Positions 15,726 to 25,056 of a DNA stretch of 64,000 nt are shown piece by piece. Every line of letters begins with the position of its first letter. Within the stretch, counting starts at the first letter, position 1. The notes under the pieces were generated by a model. That model was not told the origin of the DNA, ran no database searches, and was given only the letters and a program-made list of their open reading frames with translations. The translations under genes and the position numbers were made by a program. This DNA is from an uncultured Bacteriovoracaceae bacterium (GTDB lineage Bacteria > Bdellovibrionota > Bacteriovoracia > Bacteriovoracales > Bacteriovoracaceae): NCBI GenBank assembly GCA_938034385.1, contig CALHLC010000008.1, positions 1 through 64,000 on the forward strand, written 5' to 3'.

Positions 15726-17486
15726 TTAGTAACGATCTCTTAACTTCTCAGGAGTAAATTCATTATTTAAGTCAACGACAAGTTTTTTGAATTCTTCTAG
15801 AGAGTAATCAGTCGTACTTTGTTCTCCATACTTTCGAACACTAATTTGATCAGAGTTCATTTCGTTATCACCTATAACAATCATAAATGGAGTTTTTGAT
15901 TTTTGAATCTCACGTGTTTTCTTGCCAAGGGACTCATTTCTTTTGTCTATACTAACTCTTGCTCCAATTTTTTTAAGCTCAGAGCATAAATTATCACAAA
16001 ATTTTTCATGGCTTTCTAAATTAACAGGAACAATTTTAATTTGCTCTGGCGTTAACCAAAATGGAAAAACTCCAGCACAATGCTCCGTATAGACACCAAT
16101 AAACCGCTCGAGAGACCCAAGTAGGGCCCTGTGAATAACGACAGGTCTTTTATCTTGTCCGTCAGAGTCAGTATATTTTAAATCAAATCTTTCAGGTAAT
16201 AAGAAGTCTAGTTGAATAGTCCCAAGTTGATGATATCTTTTTAGTGCATCAGCTATTTCTATATCAATCTTTGGTCCATAAAAAGCACCGTCCCCTTCTT
16301 TGATAACAAATTCGTGACCTGAGTTTTCAAGAGACTTTCTAAGAGCGTCCTCAGCTTGGTCCCAAGTTGCATCATCTCCCATCTTTTTATCAGGCCTTGT
16401 AGAGAGATTTACTTTTATATCTGTAAATCCCATATGCTCATAACAGATAAAAAACATTTCCATAAGTTTTTGAATTTCATCTTGAATGCCTTCTGGTTGG
16501 ATAAATATATGAGCATCATCTTGGCAAAAAGTTCGAACCCTTGTTAACCCAGAAACAGCTCCAGATCTTTCATATCTATGAAGTCTACCAAAGTCAGCAT
16601 ATCTCATCGGAAGATCCCGGTAGCTATACTTGTAATGGTTAAACATCAACATATGACATGGGCAATTCATTGGCTTAAGTGCAAATTCACGATCATCGAT
16701 TGGAGTGAAGTACATGTTCTCTTTGTAGTTTTCGTAATGGCCACTGGTATGCCATAGATTCACATCTAATACTTGTGGAGTAATAACTTCATCGTAATCA
16801 TACTTAGTATAAATATTTCTCATGAAATCAACTAATCTATTATAGATGAAGGCACCTTTGGGCATAAAAAATGGACTGGCCGGCGAAACTTCTTCAAAGT
16901 GAAAAAGCTTGAGATCTTTTCCAATCTTTCTATGATCACGCTTTTTCGCTTCTTCTAGAAAGTGAAGATGTTCTTTCAATTCTTCTTTTGATTTAAAGCA
17001 AGCGGCATAAACTCTTTGAAGTACTGGTCTTTTCTCATCTCCGCGCCAATAAGCTCCGGTAGTACTTAATATCTTAAAACTAAAAGGGATTTGGCCAGTA
17101 TGCTCTACATGTGGACCACGACAAAGGTCAAAAAAGTTTTCACCTTGAGTGTAGTAAGTAATTTCCTCACCCTCAGGTAAATCTTTTATCAACTCAAGCT
17201 TTAAATCTTGTTTTTCTTTTTCAAATTTCTTTAAAGCATCTTCTCTTGAAATTACATGTCTCTCTATTGGGAGTTTTGCTTTAATTATTTTTTGCATTCT
17301 TTTTTGAATTTCTTTTAAATGCGCATCTGTGATTCTAGTTTGCATATCGATGTCATAATAAAATCCATGTTCTATTACTGGACCTATTCCTAACTTAACG
17401 TCTTCATCAGGAAACATTTCGGTTATTGCTTGGGCCATTATATGAGCAGCAGAATGACGAATTGTGTCTAAGGGTTGTTCTTGCAT
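15726..17486 (-). CDS. thrS: threonyl-tRNA synthetase lacking the N-terminal TGS domain
   Basis: 586 aa against about 640 in E. coli. The protein starts directly in the editing domain (IRHSAAHIMAQA has the HxxxH; FFDLCRGPHVEH has the Cys and His), so the TGS domain of about 60 residues is missing. The class II catalytic domain carries the zinc ligands (PMNCPCHM, the His in SYRDLPMRYADFGRLHR and VIHRALLGSLERFIG). A C-terminal anticodon-binding domain follows. GGAGAAAAA seven bases upstream supports this start, so the short form seems real. Charges tRNA-Thr and edits Ser-tRNA-Thr. No T-box leader is visible upstream. Confidence 0.93.
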   Translation of the reverse strand: MQEQPLDTIRHSAAHIMAQAITEMFPDEDVKLGIGPVIEHGFYYDIDMQTRITDAHLKEIQKRMQKIIKAKLPIERHVISREDALKKFEKEKQDLKLELIKDLPEGEEITYYTQGENFFDLCRGPHVEHTGQIPFSFKILSTTGAYWRGDEKRPVLQRVYAACFKSKEELKEHLHFLEEAKKRDHRKIGKDLKLFHFEEVSPASPFFMPKGAFIYNRLVDFMRNIYTKYDYDEVITPQVLDVNLWHTSGHYENYKENMYFTPIDDREFALKPMNCPCHMLMFNHYKYSYRDLPMRYADFGRLHRYERSGAVSGLTRVRTFCQDDAHIFIQPEGIQDEIQKLMEMFFICYEHMGFTDIKVNLSTRPDKKMGDDATWDQAEDALRKSLENSGHEFVIKEGDGAFYGPKIDIEIADALKRYHQLGTIQLDFLLPERFDLKYTDSDGQDKRPVVIHRALLGSLERFIGVYTEHCAGVFPFWLTPEQIKIVPVNLESHEKFCDNLCSELKKIGARVSIDKRNESLGKKTREIQKSKTPFMIVIGDNEMNSDQISVRKYGEQSTTDYSLEEFKKLVVDLNNEFTPEKLRDRY

Positions 17487-17720
17487 TTTTTCTCCACTAA
17501 ATTGGCATTTAAAGTACTTATAATATAGATGTTTGTATATTCATGCTCAAATGTAAGTTTATTAAAAAGTAGATGTAAGAAAAAATTACCAACCTCTATA
17601 ATTTCAAGAGCTTAACGTAATTCTTTTTGTTTACTTTGATCTTGACCCGTTGTAAGTTAATGACAATTTTATCGTGAGGATTACGGTAAAACTTCATTAA
17701 ATAACCATAGGGGAATAACT

Positions 17721-19001
17721 ATGATGAATATGGAAGCTTTTCAAGAAATCCAGAAAAAACTCACGAGTGTAAGAAATCCGATTGTTACTATGGGTAGCAA
17801 TTCAATGACTTCTGCTCCAACTAACACTGAATCTAAGGGAACTACTACTAGAGAGATGGGGCAAAACTATTATCAACTAGCTAAGCTTCATTATGATAAA
17901 GCAGATTTAGAAAAAGCAGAAAAGTTTTTTCTAAAGTCTTTAGATGCATGTGTTCTTCCTGAGGATACTTTTGCGATGATGAAAATCTGTGGTTTTTTAA
18001 TTCGGGTTTATTCTGAGTTTTTAAGACAAGATGAAGTTAGAAATTATGTAGAATTATCTCAATTATTATTAAATGCAGCTTTTTCTAATCCTGAATGGAG
18101 TGCAAAAGCAGATTATTTCTTCTATATGGGTGCTACTAAGACTTATGTTGGAGACTTTGAAGAAGCAATCAACAATTTCAATATTGCTTTCAAGAAGGCT
18201 CAAGAGTCGAATGAACCTGAATTGGTTGCAAAGTCATTATTATTTATGGCACACAACCAATATTTAATGGGTCATTTTGAGCAAACAGAGAATCTACTTG
18301 CTCAGTTAGAACAATTGTTAACGATTTTAAATAAAGGCTACTTGAAAGGTAGTATGAATATCCTTTACGGAAATATTTATAACCACAAAGGTGAATACAA
18401 GAAAGCTTTGGAGTATTTCAAAAAATCATCTGAAGAGCTTAATAAGAAAGTATGTTGGAACCTATTTGGATATACATGCCTTGGTATGGGAAAGAGTTAT
18501 AAGAAAATGGGGAATTATAAGAAGGCCCTTTTATATTTTGAAATGGCTAAAAACCATACGAATAGAAATTTTAAGAAATTACACCAGAAAATCGATGGTG
18601 AGATAAGCGAAGTAAATGATTCAAACATTGATTTTGTTATCGATAAGACAGAAAGAATTATTAAAGAAAAAACTCTTGGAGTGATAGATTTTAAACATAG
18701 ATTTGTTCTTCTTGAGATTTTATATTTACTAGCTTCAAACCCTGGTAAGTTTTTTGATAAAGAAGATCTTTCAAGAGATATCTGGAGAGAAGAGTATAAC
18801 CCTCTTATTCACGATAAGCTTATTTATACAAGTATCTCTAGGCTTAGAAAGTTAATTGAACCAAGTGGTGAGAAAAATAAATATATCGTTAGAGGAAAAG
18901 ATGGTTATACATTTAGTCCTCATGTAAAGGTTAGGTTTTGTCACAACACTCCTCAATCAAGAGAGTCAATTGGAAACGTAGAGATTGGATCACCTTTATA
19001 A
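17721..19001 (+). CDS. TPR protein with C-terminal OmpR/PhoB-type winged helix
   Basis: 426 aa, cytoplasmic. After a Ser/Thr-rich N-terminus, residues about 50-285 are tetratricopeptide repeats (YYQLAKLHYDKADLEKAEKFFLKSL, then KALEYFKKSSEELN and KALLYFEMAKNH). The C-terminal region (about 320-405) matches a Trans_reg_C winged helix: FVLLEILYLLASNPGKFF, then IYTSISRLRKLIEP and IVRGKDGYTFSP. There is no receiver domain, so the TPR array is the likely sensor or protein-binding part. The start follows AGGGG. It stands alone after a 234-bp divergent intergenic region and overlaps the next gene by 17 bases. DNA targets unknown. Confidence 0.8.
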   Translation: MMNMEAFQEIQKKLTSVRNPIVTMGSNSMTSAPTNTESKGTTTREMGQNYYQLAKLHYDKADLEKAEKFFLKSLDACVLPEDTFAMMKICGFLIRVYSEFLRQDEVRNYVELSQLLLNAAFSNPEWSAKADYFFYMGATKTYVGDFEEAINNFNIAFKKAQESNEPELVAKSLLFMAHNQYLMGHFEQTENLLAQLEQLLTILNKGYLKGSMNILYGNIYNHKGEYKKALEYFKKSSEELNKKVCWNLFGYTCLGMGKSYKKMGNYKKALLYFEMAKNHTNRNFKKLHQKIDGEISEVNDSNIDFVIDKTERIIKEKTLGVIDFKHRFVLLEILYLLASNPGKFFDKEDLSRDIWREEYNPLIHDKLIYTSISRLRKLIEPSGEKNKYIVRGKDGYTFSPHVKVRFCHNTPQSRESIGNVEIGSPL

Positions 19002-19524
19002 AAAATTATTTTTTATCTTAATACTCTCAAGTATTAGTTTTTCTAAGGAAGTAAACTTTGAAGACAAGGTTTACTTCCGAATAGACCAAAGCTACTTCTC
19101 AGGTTACGAGCTTGATAAATCAATAGATGAGCTGAATTTTTTTAAATGCCTTTTTGGGAATGCAAATCTATTCAAATCAATTGATATCAATTCAATTAAC
19201 CAAATTAAAAATCAATCAAAATATGATGAAGCTTCAAAAAATAAAGACTTTTTAAAATACCTAAACCTTTTAAATTTTGGTGATAATTTAAGAAGTGCAA
19301 AAATCAATTATAAAGAGTCTACAAATATCAAAGAAGCGATTAAGAGAACCAATTGCACGACAAAAACTAAGAAACTTTCAAGTTTTGAAGTTGCAAAGAA
19401 ATATATGAAATTAGAGATTTTTTTAACATCAAGATTTAAGTTCTCTGAGGGCAGTGTCGAAAAAAATATTAATGAGTTCTATGATTCCCTCATTAATCAA
19501 TATGAATTTGAACAATTCCAATAA
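18985..19524 (+). CDS. secreted protein of unknown function
   Basis: 179 aa, TTG start inside the end of the TPR regulator gene (17-base overlap). The N-terminus (MDHLYKKLFFILILSSISFSKE) is a Sec signal peptide. The mature part is Lys/Asn-rich and helical with two Cys (NFFKCLFGN and KRTNCTTKT), possibly a disulfide. Coupled to the regulator upstream, and the acetyltransferase gene begins before its stop. No family recognised. The overlap makes the exact start less certain. Confidence 0.55.
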   Translation: MDHLYKKLFFILILSSISFSKEVNFEDKVYFRIDQSYFSGYELDKSIDELNFFKCLFGNANLFKSIDINSINQIKNQSKYDEASKNKDFLKYLNLLNFGDNLRSAKINYKESTNIKEAIKRTNCTTKTKKLSSFEVAKKYMKLEIFLTSRFKFSEGSVEKNINEFYDSLINQYEFEQFQ

Positions 19525-19957
19525 ACCAATAATTAAATCTTCCCTAGAGAAAAGATCAGATTTATCTTGGATCATTTCAATTGATAGCTTGGAGATGGAC
19601 TATCCTTGGGATCAGGCCATGTGGAATACATCAAAAAATAATCCTAATATGTATTTATATTCTTATTCTGATGAGTCAGGATTTTGTTTGTTTGAAGATG
19701 GCGATGTATTTCACATTTATAAGATCGTGATTAGTTCTAAGTTTAGACGTTTAGGGTTAGCTGCTGGCTTAATTGAGTCTCTTAAGATTGACGCAGTAGG
19801 AAAAGATATTTATTTAGAAGTGAGTGATCACAATCAAGCAGCCCTCAAATTCTACCAATCAATGGGCTTTAAAGAGCTATTTCATCAAAAGAAGTTTTAT
19901 TCAGATGGAGCAGGGTGCTTTAAGCTGTCTCTAAACACTCTTGAGATTGATTTTTAG
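19502..19957 (+). CDS. GNAT family N-acetyltransferase (RimI-like)
   Basis: 151 aa from the ATG at 19502. The frame is open to 19454 with other possible starts; 19502 gives the usual RimI length. The acetyl-CoA motif A is VISSKFRRLGLAAGLIESL (R-R-x-G-x-A), followed by IYLEVSDHNQAALKFYQSMGF, the conserved motif B of RimI-like enzymes. FHIYKIVISSKF is the substrate-facing strand. Whether it acetylates ribosomal protein S18 or another target cannot be told from sequence. It overlaps the preceding gene by 23 bases and is followed by a terminator. Confidence 0.8.
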   Translation: MNLNNSNKPIIKSSLEKRSDLSWIISIDSLEMDYPWDQAMWNTSKNNPNMYLYSYSDESGFCLFEDGDVFHIYKIVISSKFRRLGLAAGLIESLKIDAVGKDIYLEVSDHNQAALKFYQSMGFKELFHQKKFYSDGAGCFKLSLNTLEIDF

Positions 19958-20015
19958 CATTATTATTGGTAATAATTAAGCTCTCTTTAGTTAGTTGAGA
20001 AATAGTTGTTTATAT

Positions 20016-20044
20016 AAGGGTGGCCTGGACCACCCTTTTTTATT
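20016..20044 (+). terminator. Rho-independent terminator before rimP
   Basis: An 8-bp stem (AAGGGTGG / CCACCCTT) with a 6-base loop and a T-rich tail (TTTTTTATT). It separates the acetyltransferase gene from the rimP operon. Confidence 0.85.
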
Positions 20045-20065
20045 GGCTAAAGATTTGGAAGGTGA

Positions 20066-20593
20066 ATGAAAAGAACTGGGTTAGAGCAAAAACTTTATGA
20101 AGCATGTGCTGACGTTGTTAGTGAATGTGGATATTTGCTTTATGATTTTGAGTATTTAGGTGCTCAAAAACTTTTAAGAATTTTTATTATGGATGAAGCT
20201 ACGTCTTCAGCCGTCTTGGATGATTGTGTAAAAGTCGATAGGGCCTTATCACCGGTGTTTGAAGACAATGATTGGATTCCAGAAGATATTACCTTAGAAG
20301 TTTCTTCACCTGGGATTTATAGAAAATTAAAAACAAGGCAACATTATGATTGGAGCCTTGGGAAGCGAATACAAGTAAAGTTCAGAGGAAGCCCTGTTTC
20401 ATTTTCTGGTGATAAAAAAGCGCAGAAGTATTTAAAGGGTAGAGTTGTTGTTGGAGTATTAGAGCAGATCGGAGCAGATGAGAATTTTGAAATAAAGTTA
20501 AATGCGAATGAATCCGGTCAAGAGATAGGAGTTGTTCTCTTACAAGAACAAGTGATTAGAGCTCAGTGGGAGCCAGTAATTAAAAGTTTTTAA
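20066..20593 (+). CDS. rimP: ribosome maturation factor RimP
   Basis: 175 aa. The N-terminal domain (GYLLYDFEYLGAQKLLRIFIM, then DDCVKVDRALSPVFE) and the conserved LEVSSPGIYRKLKTRQHYDWSLGK block are diagnostic. RimP binds free 30S subunits and assists assembly of the S12 region. First gene of the rimP-nusA-infB-rbfA-truB operon; nusA follows 25 bases later. Confidence 0.93.
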   Translation: MKRTGLEQKLYEACADVVSECGYLLYDFEYLGAQKLLRIFIMDEATSSAVLDDCVKVDRALSPVFEDNDWIPEDITLEVSSPGIYRKLKTRQHYDWSLGKRIQVKFRGSPVSFSGDKKAQKYLKGRVVVGVLEQIGADENFEIKLNANESGQEIGVVLLQEQVIRAQWEPVIKSF

Positions 20594-20618
20594 AGTTTAA
20601 AATATAAGGAGAAAGTAG

Positions 20619-22049
20619 ATGAGCTTTTCTGATTTAGATTTAAGTAAAGTTATCGATCTTATTGGTAAAGAAAGAGGCGTGAAAAAAGAGATTGTTATAG
20701 GTGCAATTGAGCAAGCCTTTATCGTAACAGCTAGAAAGAAGTACGGAATTCAAGGAGAGTTTGAAGCTAAGTATAGTGAAGATGATGGTGACATAGAGAT
20801 CTTTCAATATAAAACAGTAGTAGATTCAGTTAAAGATAAAATTATTGAAATTAATATGGATGATGCCAAAGGTCTAGATGAAGAAGCTGAACTTGGTGAC
20901 CAACTTGGAATGAAATTAGAAGACGTTACTTTTTCAAGAGTTGATATTCAAACAGCTAAGCAAATTATTTTTCAAAAAGTTAGAGATGCTGAAAGAGATA
21001 TTTTATTTTCTGAGTTTAAACATAGAGAAGGTGAAGTTATCACTGGTATTGCTCGAAGGTTTGAAAGAGGAAACGTTATGGTTGATCTTGGAAAAGCTGA
21101 AGCGATTCTTCCTAGAAGAGAAATCATTTATGGAGAGAGTTTTAAGCCTGGTGATAGAATCCAAGCTTATCTATCTGAAGTTGTCATGACTAATAGAGGT
21201 CCAGAGATAAGATTAACAAGAACTAGTCCTTTATTTTTAATGAAACTATTTGAAACAGAAGTTCCAGAGATAGCTGATGGAACTATTGAAGTGATGGCAG
21301 CGGCTAGAGAGCCAGGTCATAGAGCAAAGATTGCTGTTTTTACATCTGATAGAGAAATAGATCCAGTTGGAGCTTGTGTTGGTCTTAAGGGATCAAGAGT
21401 TCAAACTATAGTAAATGAATTACAAGGTGAGAAAATTGATATTGTAAGGTGGTCAGAAGATCTAACTACTTTTACAAGATCTGCTCTCGCTCCTGCTGAT
21501 ATTCAATCAATTAGCTTAAACGGTGATGAGAAAATCATAGACGTTATTGTTGAAGATGATCAATTAGCTCTTGCAATCGGAAGACGTGGACAAAACGTTA
21601 GACTTGCAGCTATGTTAACTGGTTGGAAAGTAAATATTGTTTCTAAGAATAAACTTCAAGAGAAAATCAAAACATCTGTTGAGAGTTTCATTACTCTTGA
21701 AGGTATTAATGAAGCAGTTGCTCAAATGTTAGTTCAAAACGGCGTAATGAACGCTATTGATTTAAGTGCAAGCTCACCTGAAGAGATTTCTAGAATATTA
21801 GGAACTGATGAAGCCAGAGCTCAAGAATATATCGAGCTTGGATCTGCTGCTATAGAAAAAGGCCTTGTAGATATAGTTGGAGAGGATGAAGAAGACGAAG
21901 AAATTGTTTCAGCTTCAGCAATTCCAGGAAGACATAGCTTTATTAGAGGCAATGAAGCAGGTGGAGCAGGTGAGAAAGAAGGTAGTGATAAATTTAGTGA
22001 TGCCGAGAGAAGATTAAGAGAAGAATTAGCGGCATTTAAATTGAAATAA
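20619..22049 (+). CDS. nusA: transcription termination/antitermination protein NusA
   Basis: 476 aa. The N-terminal RNA-polymerase-binding domain (about 1-130) is followed by an S1 domain (about 135-205: EGEVITGIARRFERGNVMVDLGKAEAILPRRE) and two KH domains (about 230-350: DPVGACVGLKGSRVQTIVNEL and LAIGRRGQNVRLAAMLTGW). A C-terminal helical repeat (ILGTDEARAQEYIELGSAA) and an acidic/Gly-rich tail complete it. It modulates pausing, termination and antitermination. Ribosome-binding site AAGGAG. Confidence 0.96.
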   Translation: MSFSDLDLSKVIDLIGKERGVKKEIVIGAIEQAFIVTARKKYGIQGEFEAKYSEDDGDIEIFQYKTVVDSVKDKIIEINMDDAKGLDEEAELGDQLGMKLEDVTFSRVDIQTAKQIIFQKVRDAERDILFSEFKHREGEVITGIARRFERGNVMVDLGKAEAILPRREIIYGESFKPGDRIQAYLSEVVMTNRGPEIRLTRTSPLFLMKLFETEVPEIADGTIEVMAAAREPGHRAKIAVFTSDREIDPVGACVGLKGSRVQTIVNELQGEKIDIVRWSEDLTTFTRSALAPADIQSISLNGDEKIIDVIVEDDQLALAIGRRGQNVRLAAMLTGWKVNIVSKNKLQEKIKTSVESFITLEGINEAVAQMLVQNGVMNAIDLSASSPEEISRILGTDEARAQEYIELGSAAIEKGLVDIVGEDEEDEEIVSASAIPGRHSFIRGNEAGGAGEKEGSDKFSDAERRLREELAAFKLK

Positions 22050-22077
22050 AGTTTTATAAATTTTTTAAGGTGAATTA

Positions 22078-24684
22078 ATGAGTAAGAAAGTTTACGAATT
22101 AGCAAAAGAATTAGAATTAAGCTCGATTGAGTTAGTCGAAAAGATTAGAGACATGGGAATCAATGTGAGAAATCACATGGTGAAACTCAGTGAAGAAGAT
22201 CTTGGAACGATTATGAAATCGATCAATGAATCTAAGGCAGCAGCTGCAGCTCCAGCTAAGAAAAAGAAAAAAACTGTGAGAAAGAAAAAAGCAGTTAAAA
22301 AGAAAGTTGTAAAAAAGAAGACTAGTAAAGCTCAAGCTGCTGAAGCTGAAAAGCCAATTGTAGAAAAAGTTGAAGTTAAAAAGAAAATAGTTCGAAAGAA
22401 AAAAGCAACTAAAGAAGCTGAGATTGAAGCTAAAAAAGAAGCAAGAGCTCAAGAGAAGTTTGAAAAAGAACAAATGACTCAAGGTCTGCGAGTTGTAAAA
22501 CAAGCTGATGTTCCGACACCGGTAGAAGCTGCTACAGAAGCTCCAGTTGAGAAAAAAGAAAATGAAATTTTTAAAGAAAAGGTTCACAAATTTACTCCCG
22601 TCTTTATTCCAAAGCCGGGAGATAAACCTAAAGAAGCTGATAAGCCAGTAAGAAGATTTACAAACCCTGCTCCAGGAACAACTGCTGCAGGAGCTGGAAA
22701 AGGCAAAAAGAGAAGTATTGGAGATCTAGCTGCGATCGTAAGTAAGCGTGGACCAGATAAATCAAAAGATATTCAAAAAATTAGAGTAGCTGAGAATATG
22801 AGGCTTGCTTCTAATGTCATGGGTAACGGAGTCTATGTTCCAGCACGAAAAAAGAAAGTCTATGTTGGAGAAACCCGAAATACAATTATTACTTCTGTTA
22901 AGGATATAAAGCGAGTGGTAAGAATTCATGATGTTATAACTGCTGAAGACCTTGCTAAAAAGTTAAGCGAAAAATTTAAAAGCTTTTCTAATAAATGTAC
23001 TGATATGAATTTATTAGTGAAAAAAGAAGACTATATAGGATTGCAATTAGCCAGTGAGATTGCAGCCGTTTATGATTACAAAATTGAAAATATAGCTTTT
23101 AATGAAGAAGCTATATTGAATACTAAAGTAAGTGCTGAAGAAAAATCTAATGATCCGTTAAGAAACCCAATTGTGACAGTAATGGGTCACGTTGATCATG
23201 GGAAAACAACACTTTTAGATACAATAAGAAAAGAAAAAGTTGCAGATGGTGAAGCTGGAGGGATTACTCAGCATATCGGAGCCTATTCAGTTAAGGTAAA
23301 TGATTCAACAGTTACTTTTTTAGATACTCCTGGTCACGCAGCTTTTGCTTCAATGAGACAACGGGGAGCGGATGTTACTGATGTTGTGATTTTAATTGTT
23401 GCAGCTGATGATGGTGTAATGCCTCAGACAAAAGAGTCTATTAAGTTTATCCAAAAAGCTAATAAGCCAATGATCGTTGCTGTGAATAAAATGGATAAAG
23501 AAGGTGCAACTGCTGAGAAAATCAAGCAAGAACTAATGCAATTTGGAATAACTCCGGAAGAATGGGGAGGAGATACTCAATTTGTTAATATTTCAGCTCT
23601 AAAAGGCGAAGGGATAGATTCACTTCTTGAAGCAATCTTACTTCAAGCTGAAATTTTAGAATTAAAGGCAAGCCCTAAAGGTCAAGCTGAAGGAATAATC
23701 ATTGAATCTAAAATTGAAACAGGAAGAGGACCAGTTTGTACTGTGCTTGTACAAAAAGGAACATTGAAAAAAGGTGACGCCGTTGTAGTAGGTGAAGCCT
23801 ATGGACGAGCTAGAAGTTTAATGGATCACGCGGGTAAGATGTTAAAAGATGTTGGTCCATCTATGCCTGTTCAAATATTTGGATTAGATACAACTCCTAG
23901 TCCTGGTGAAGTTTTAAATGTTGTAAAAAATGAAAGAGAAGCTAAAAAGATTGTTGAAAATAGAGTCTCTGAAAGAAAAGAATTAGCAGTTGCTTCTAAG
24001 AAGAAGATGTCGCTTGAGGATTTCTTTGGTGCGGCTCCAGGAGATGGAGTAGAAAAGAAAGTCTTAAAGCTTATTATTAGAGCAGATGTTCTTGGTTCTT
24101 TTGAGGCGATAAAAAATTCTCTTGAAGCTATGGGTAATGATGAAGTTGCAGTTGAAGTTGTTGGTGGTGGTGCAGGAGCGATATCAGATAGTGATGTAAA
24201 CTTTGCTGAATCAGTTGAAGGATACATTATTGGTTTTAATATGAGGCCTGTCACTTCAGCTAGAAAGTTATCTGCTCAAAAAGGTATAGATATTAAGACT
24301 TATTCAATTATTTATGAATTATTAGATGATGTGAAGCTTGCTCTTGAAGGTATGTTAGCTCCAGAGAGAATTGAAGTTTATATTGGTAGAGCAAAAGTTA
24401 AAGAGACTTTTAATATTCCAAGAATTGGTAAGATCGCTGGATCTGAAGTTATTGATGGAAAAATTGCTAAAGGTTGTAATATCAGACTTCTTAGAGAAGA
24501 GAGAATTTTATTTGATGGAAAACTATCAACTCTTAAGAGATTTAAAGACGAAGTTAAAGAAGTTAAAAATGGTCTTGAATGTGGTATTGCTCTTGAAGGT
24601 TATGATGACGTATTAGCTGGAGATTTATTTGAAGCTTATATGCTTGAAGAGAAGAAAAGATCTCTAGATGAGAGTAGAGCATAA
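22078..24684 (+). CDS. infB: translation initiation factor IF-2
   Basis: 868 aa. The IF2-N motif (YELAKELELSSIELVEKI) is followed by a long Lys/Ala-rich linker (about 55-230) and a second IF2-N-like segment (ITAEDLAKKLSEKF). The GTPase domain has G1 VTVMGHVDHGKTTLLDTI, G3 FLDTPGHAAFASMR, G4 NKMDKEG and G5 ISALKGEG. Domains II-IV follow (GRGPVCTVLVQKG, RADVLGSFEAI, GYIIGFNMRP). It positions initiator fMet-tRNA on the 30S subunit with GTP. Third gene of the operon. Confidence 0.97.
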   Translation: MSKKVYELAKELELSSIELVEKIRDMGINVRNHMVKLSEEDLGTIMKSINESKAAAAAPAKKKKKTVRKKKAVKKKVVKKKTSKAQAAEAEKPIVEKVEVKKKIVRKKKATKEAEIEAKKEARAQEKFEKEQMTQGLRVVKQADVPTPVEAATEAPVEKKENEIFKEKVHKFTPVFIPKPGDKPKEADKPVRRFTNPAPGTTAAGAGKGKKRSIGDLAAIVSKRGPDKSKDIQKIRVAENMRLASNVMGNGVYVPARKKKVYVGETRNTIITSVKDIKRVVRIHDVITAEDLAKKLSEKFKSFSNKCTDMNLLVKKEDYIGLQLASEIAAVYDYKIENIAFNEEAILNTKVSAEEKSNDPLRNPIVTVMGHVDHGKTTLLDTIRKEKVADGEAGGITQHIGAYSVKVNDSTVTFLDTPGHAAFASMRQRGADVTDVVILIVAADDGVMPQTKESIKFIQKANKPMIVAVNKMDKEGATAEKIKQELMQFGITPEEWGGDTQFVNISALKGEGIDSLLEAILLQAEILELKASPKGQAEGIIIESKIETGRGPVCTVLVQKGTLKKGDAVVVGEAYGRARSLMDHAGKMLKDVGPSMPVQIFGLDTTPSPGEVLNVVKNEREAKKIVENRVSERKELAVASKKKMSLEDFFGAAPGDGVEKKVLKLIIRADVLGSFEAIKNSLEAMGNDEVAVEVVGGGAGAISDSDVNFAESVEGYIIGFNMRPVTSARKLSAQKGIDIKTYSIIYELLDDVKLALEGMLAPERIEVYIGRAKVKETFNIPRIGKIAGSEVIDGKIAKGCNIRLLREERILFDGKLSTLKRFKDEVKEVKNGLECGIALEGYDDVLAGDLFEAYMLEEKKRSLDESRA

Positions 24685-24690
24685 GTAGAG

Positions 24691-25047
24691 ATGAAGAAAA
24701 AAGAGAGCTTTTCCAAAAAGAAATTTGAAGAAAGAATTCTAAATGAATTAAATCAAATCATTCGAACTAAATTAACTGATCCAAGAGTCCAATTTGTAAG
24801 TCTTACTAGTGTTGATTTAAATAGTGATTTTTCAGTAGCCACTGTTTATTGGGATACTTTTAATGCAGGAACAAGAGGTGACGCCTCTAGTGCGATGAAA
24901 GGTATGTCTGGAAAGCTCAGAACAGAGCTTTCAAAAATTATGAATCTTAGACATACACCATCATTAAACTTTTTATATGACTCTCAATTTGAAGATGCTA
25001 ATAAAATCTCTGAATTATTAAAAAGTGCTAGAGAAACAGACTCTTAA
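24691..25047 (+). CDS. rbfA: 30S ribosome-binding factor RbfA
   Basis: 118 aa. A KH-like domain with IIRTKLTDPRVQFVSLTSVDLNSDFSVATVYWD, the classical DPR...VT/S-V-x-L-S-x-D block, and the LRHTPSLNFLYD end. Needed for 16S 5'-end maturation and cold growth. Seven bases after infB. Confidence 0.93.
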   Translation: MKKKESFSKKKFEERILNELNQIIRTKLTDPRVQFVSLTSVDLNSDFSVATVYWDTFNAGTRGDASSAMKGMSGKLRTELSKIMNLRHTPSLNFLYDSQFEDANKISELLKSARETDS

Positions 25048-25056
25048 AGCTTCTAA

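Noticed and set aside
17487-17720. Possible T-box leader upstream of thrS
   Set aside because: No conserved T-box sequence or terminator/antiterminator pair is visible, and the region is short and A/T-rich.
22132-22587. Minus-strand Phe/Ser-rich frame opposite infB
   Set aside because: Antisense shadow of the Lys-rich IF-2 linker.
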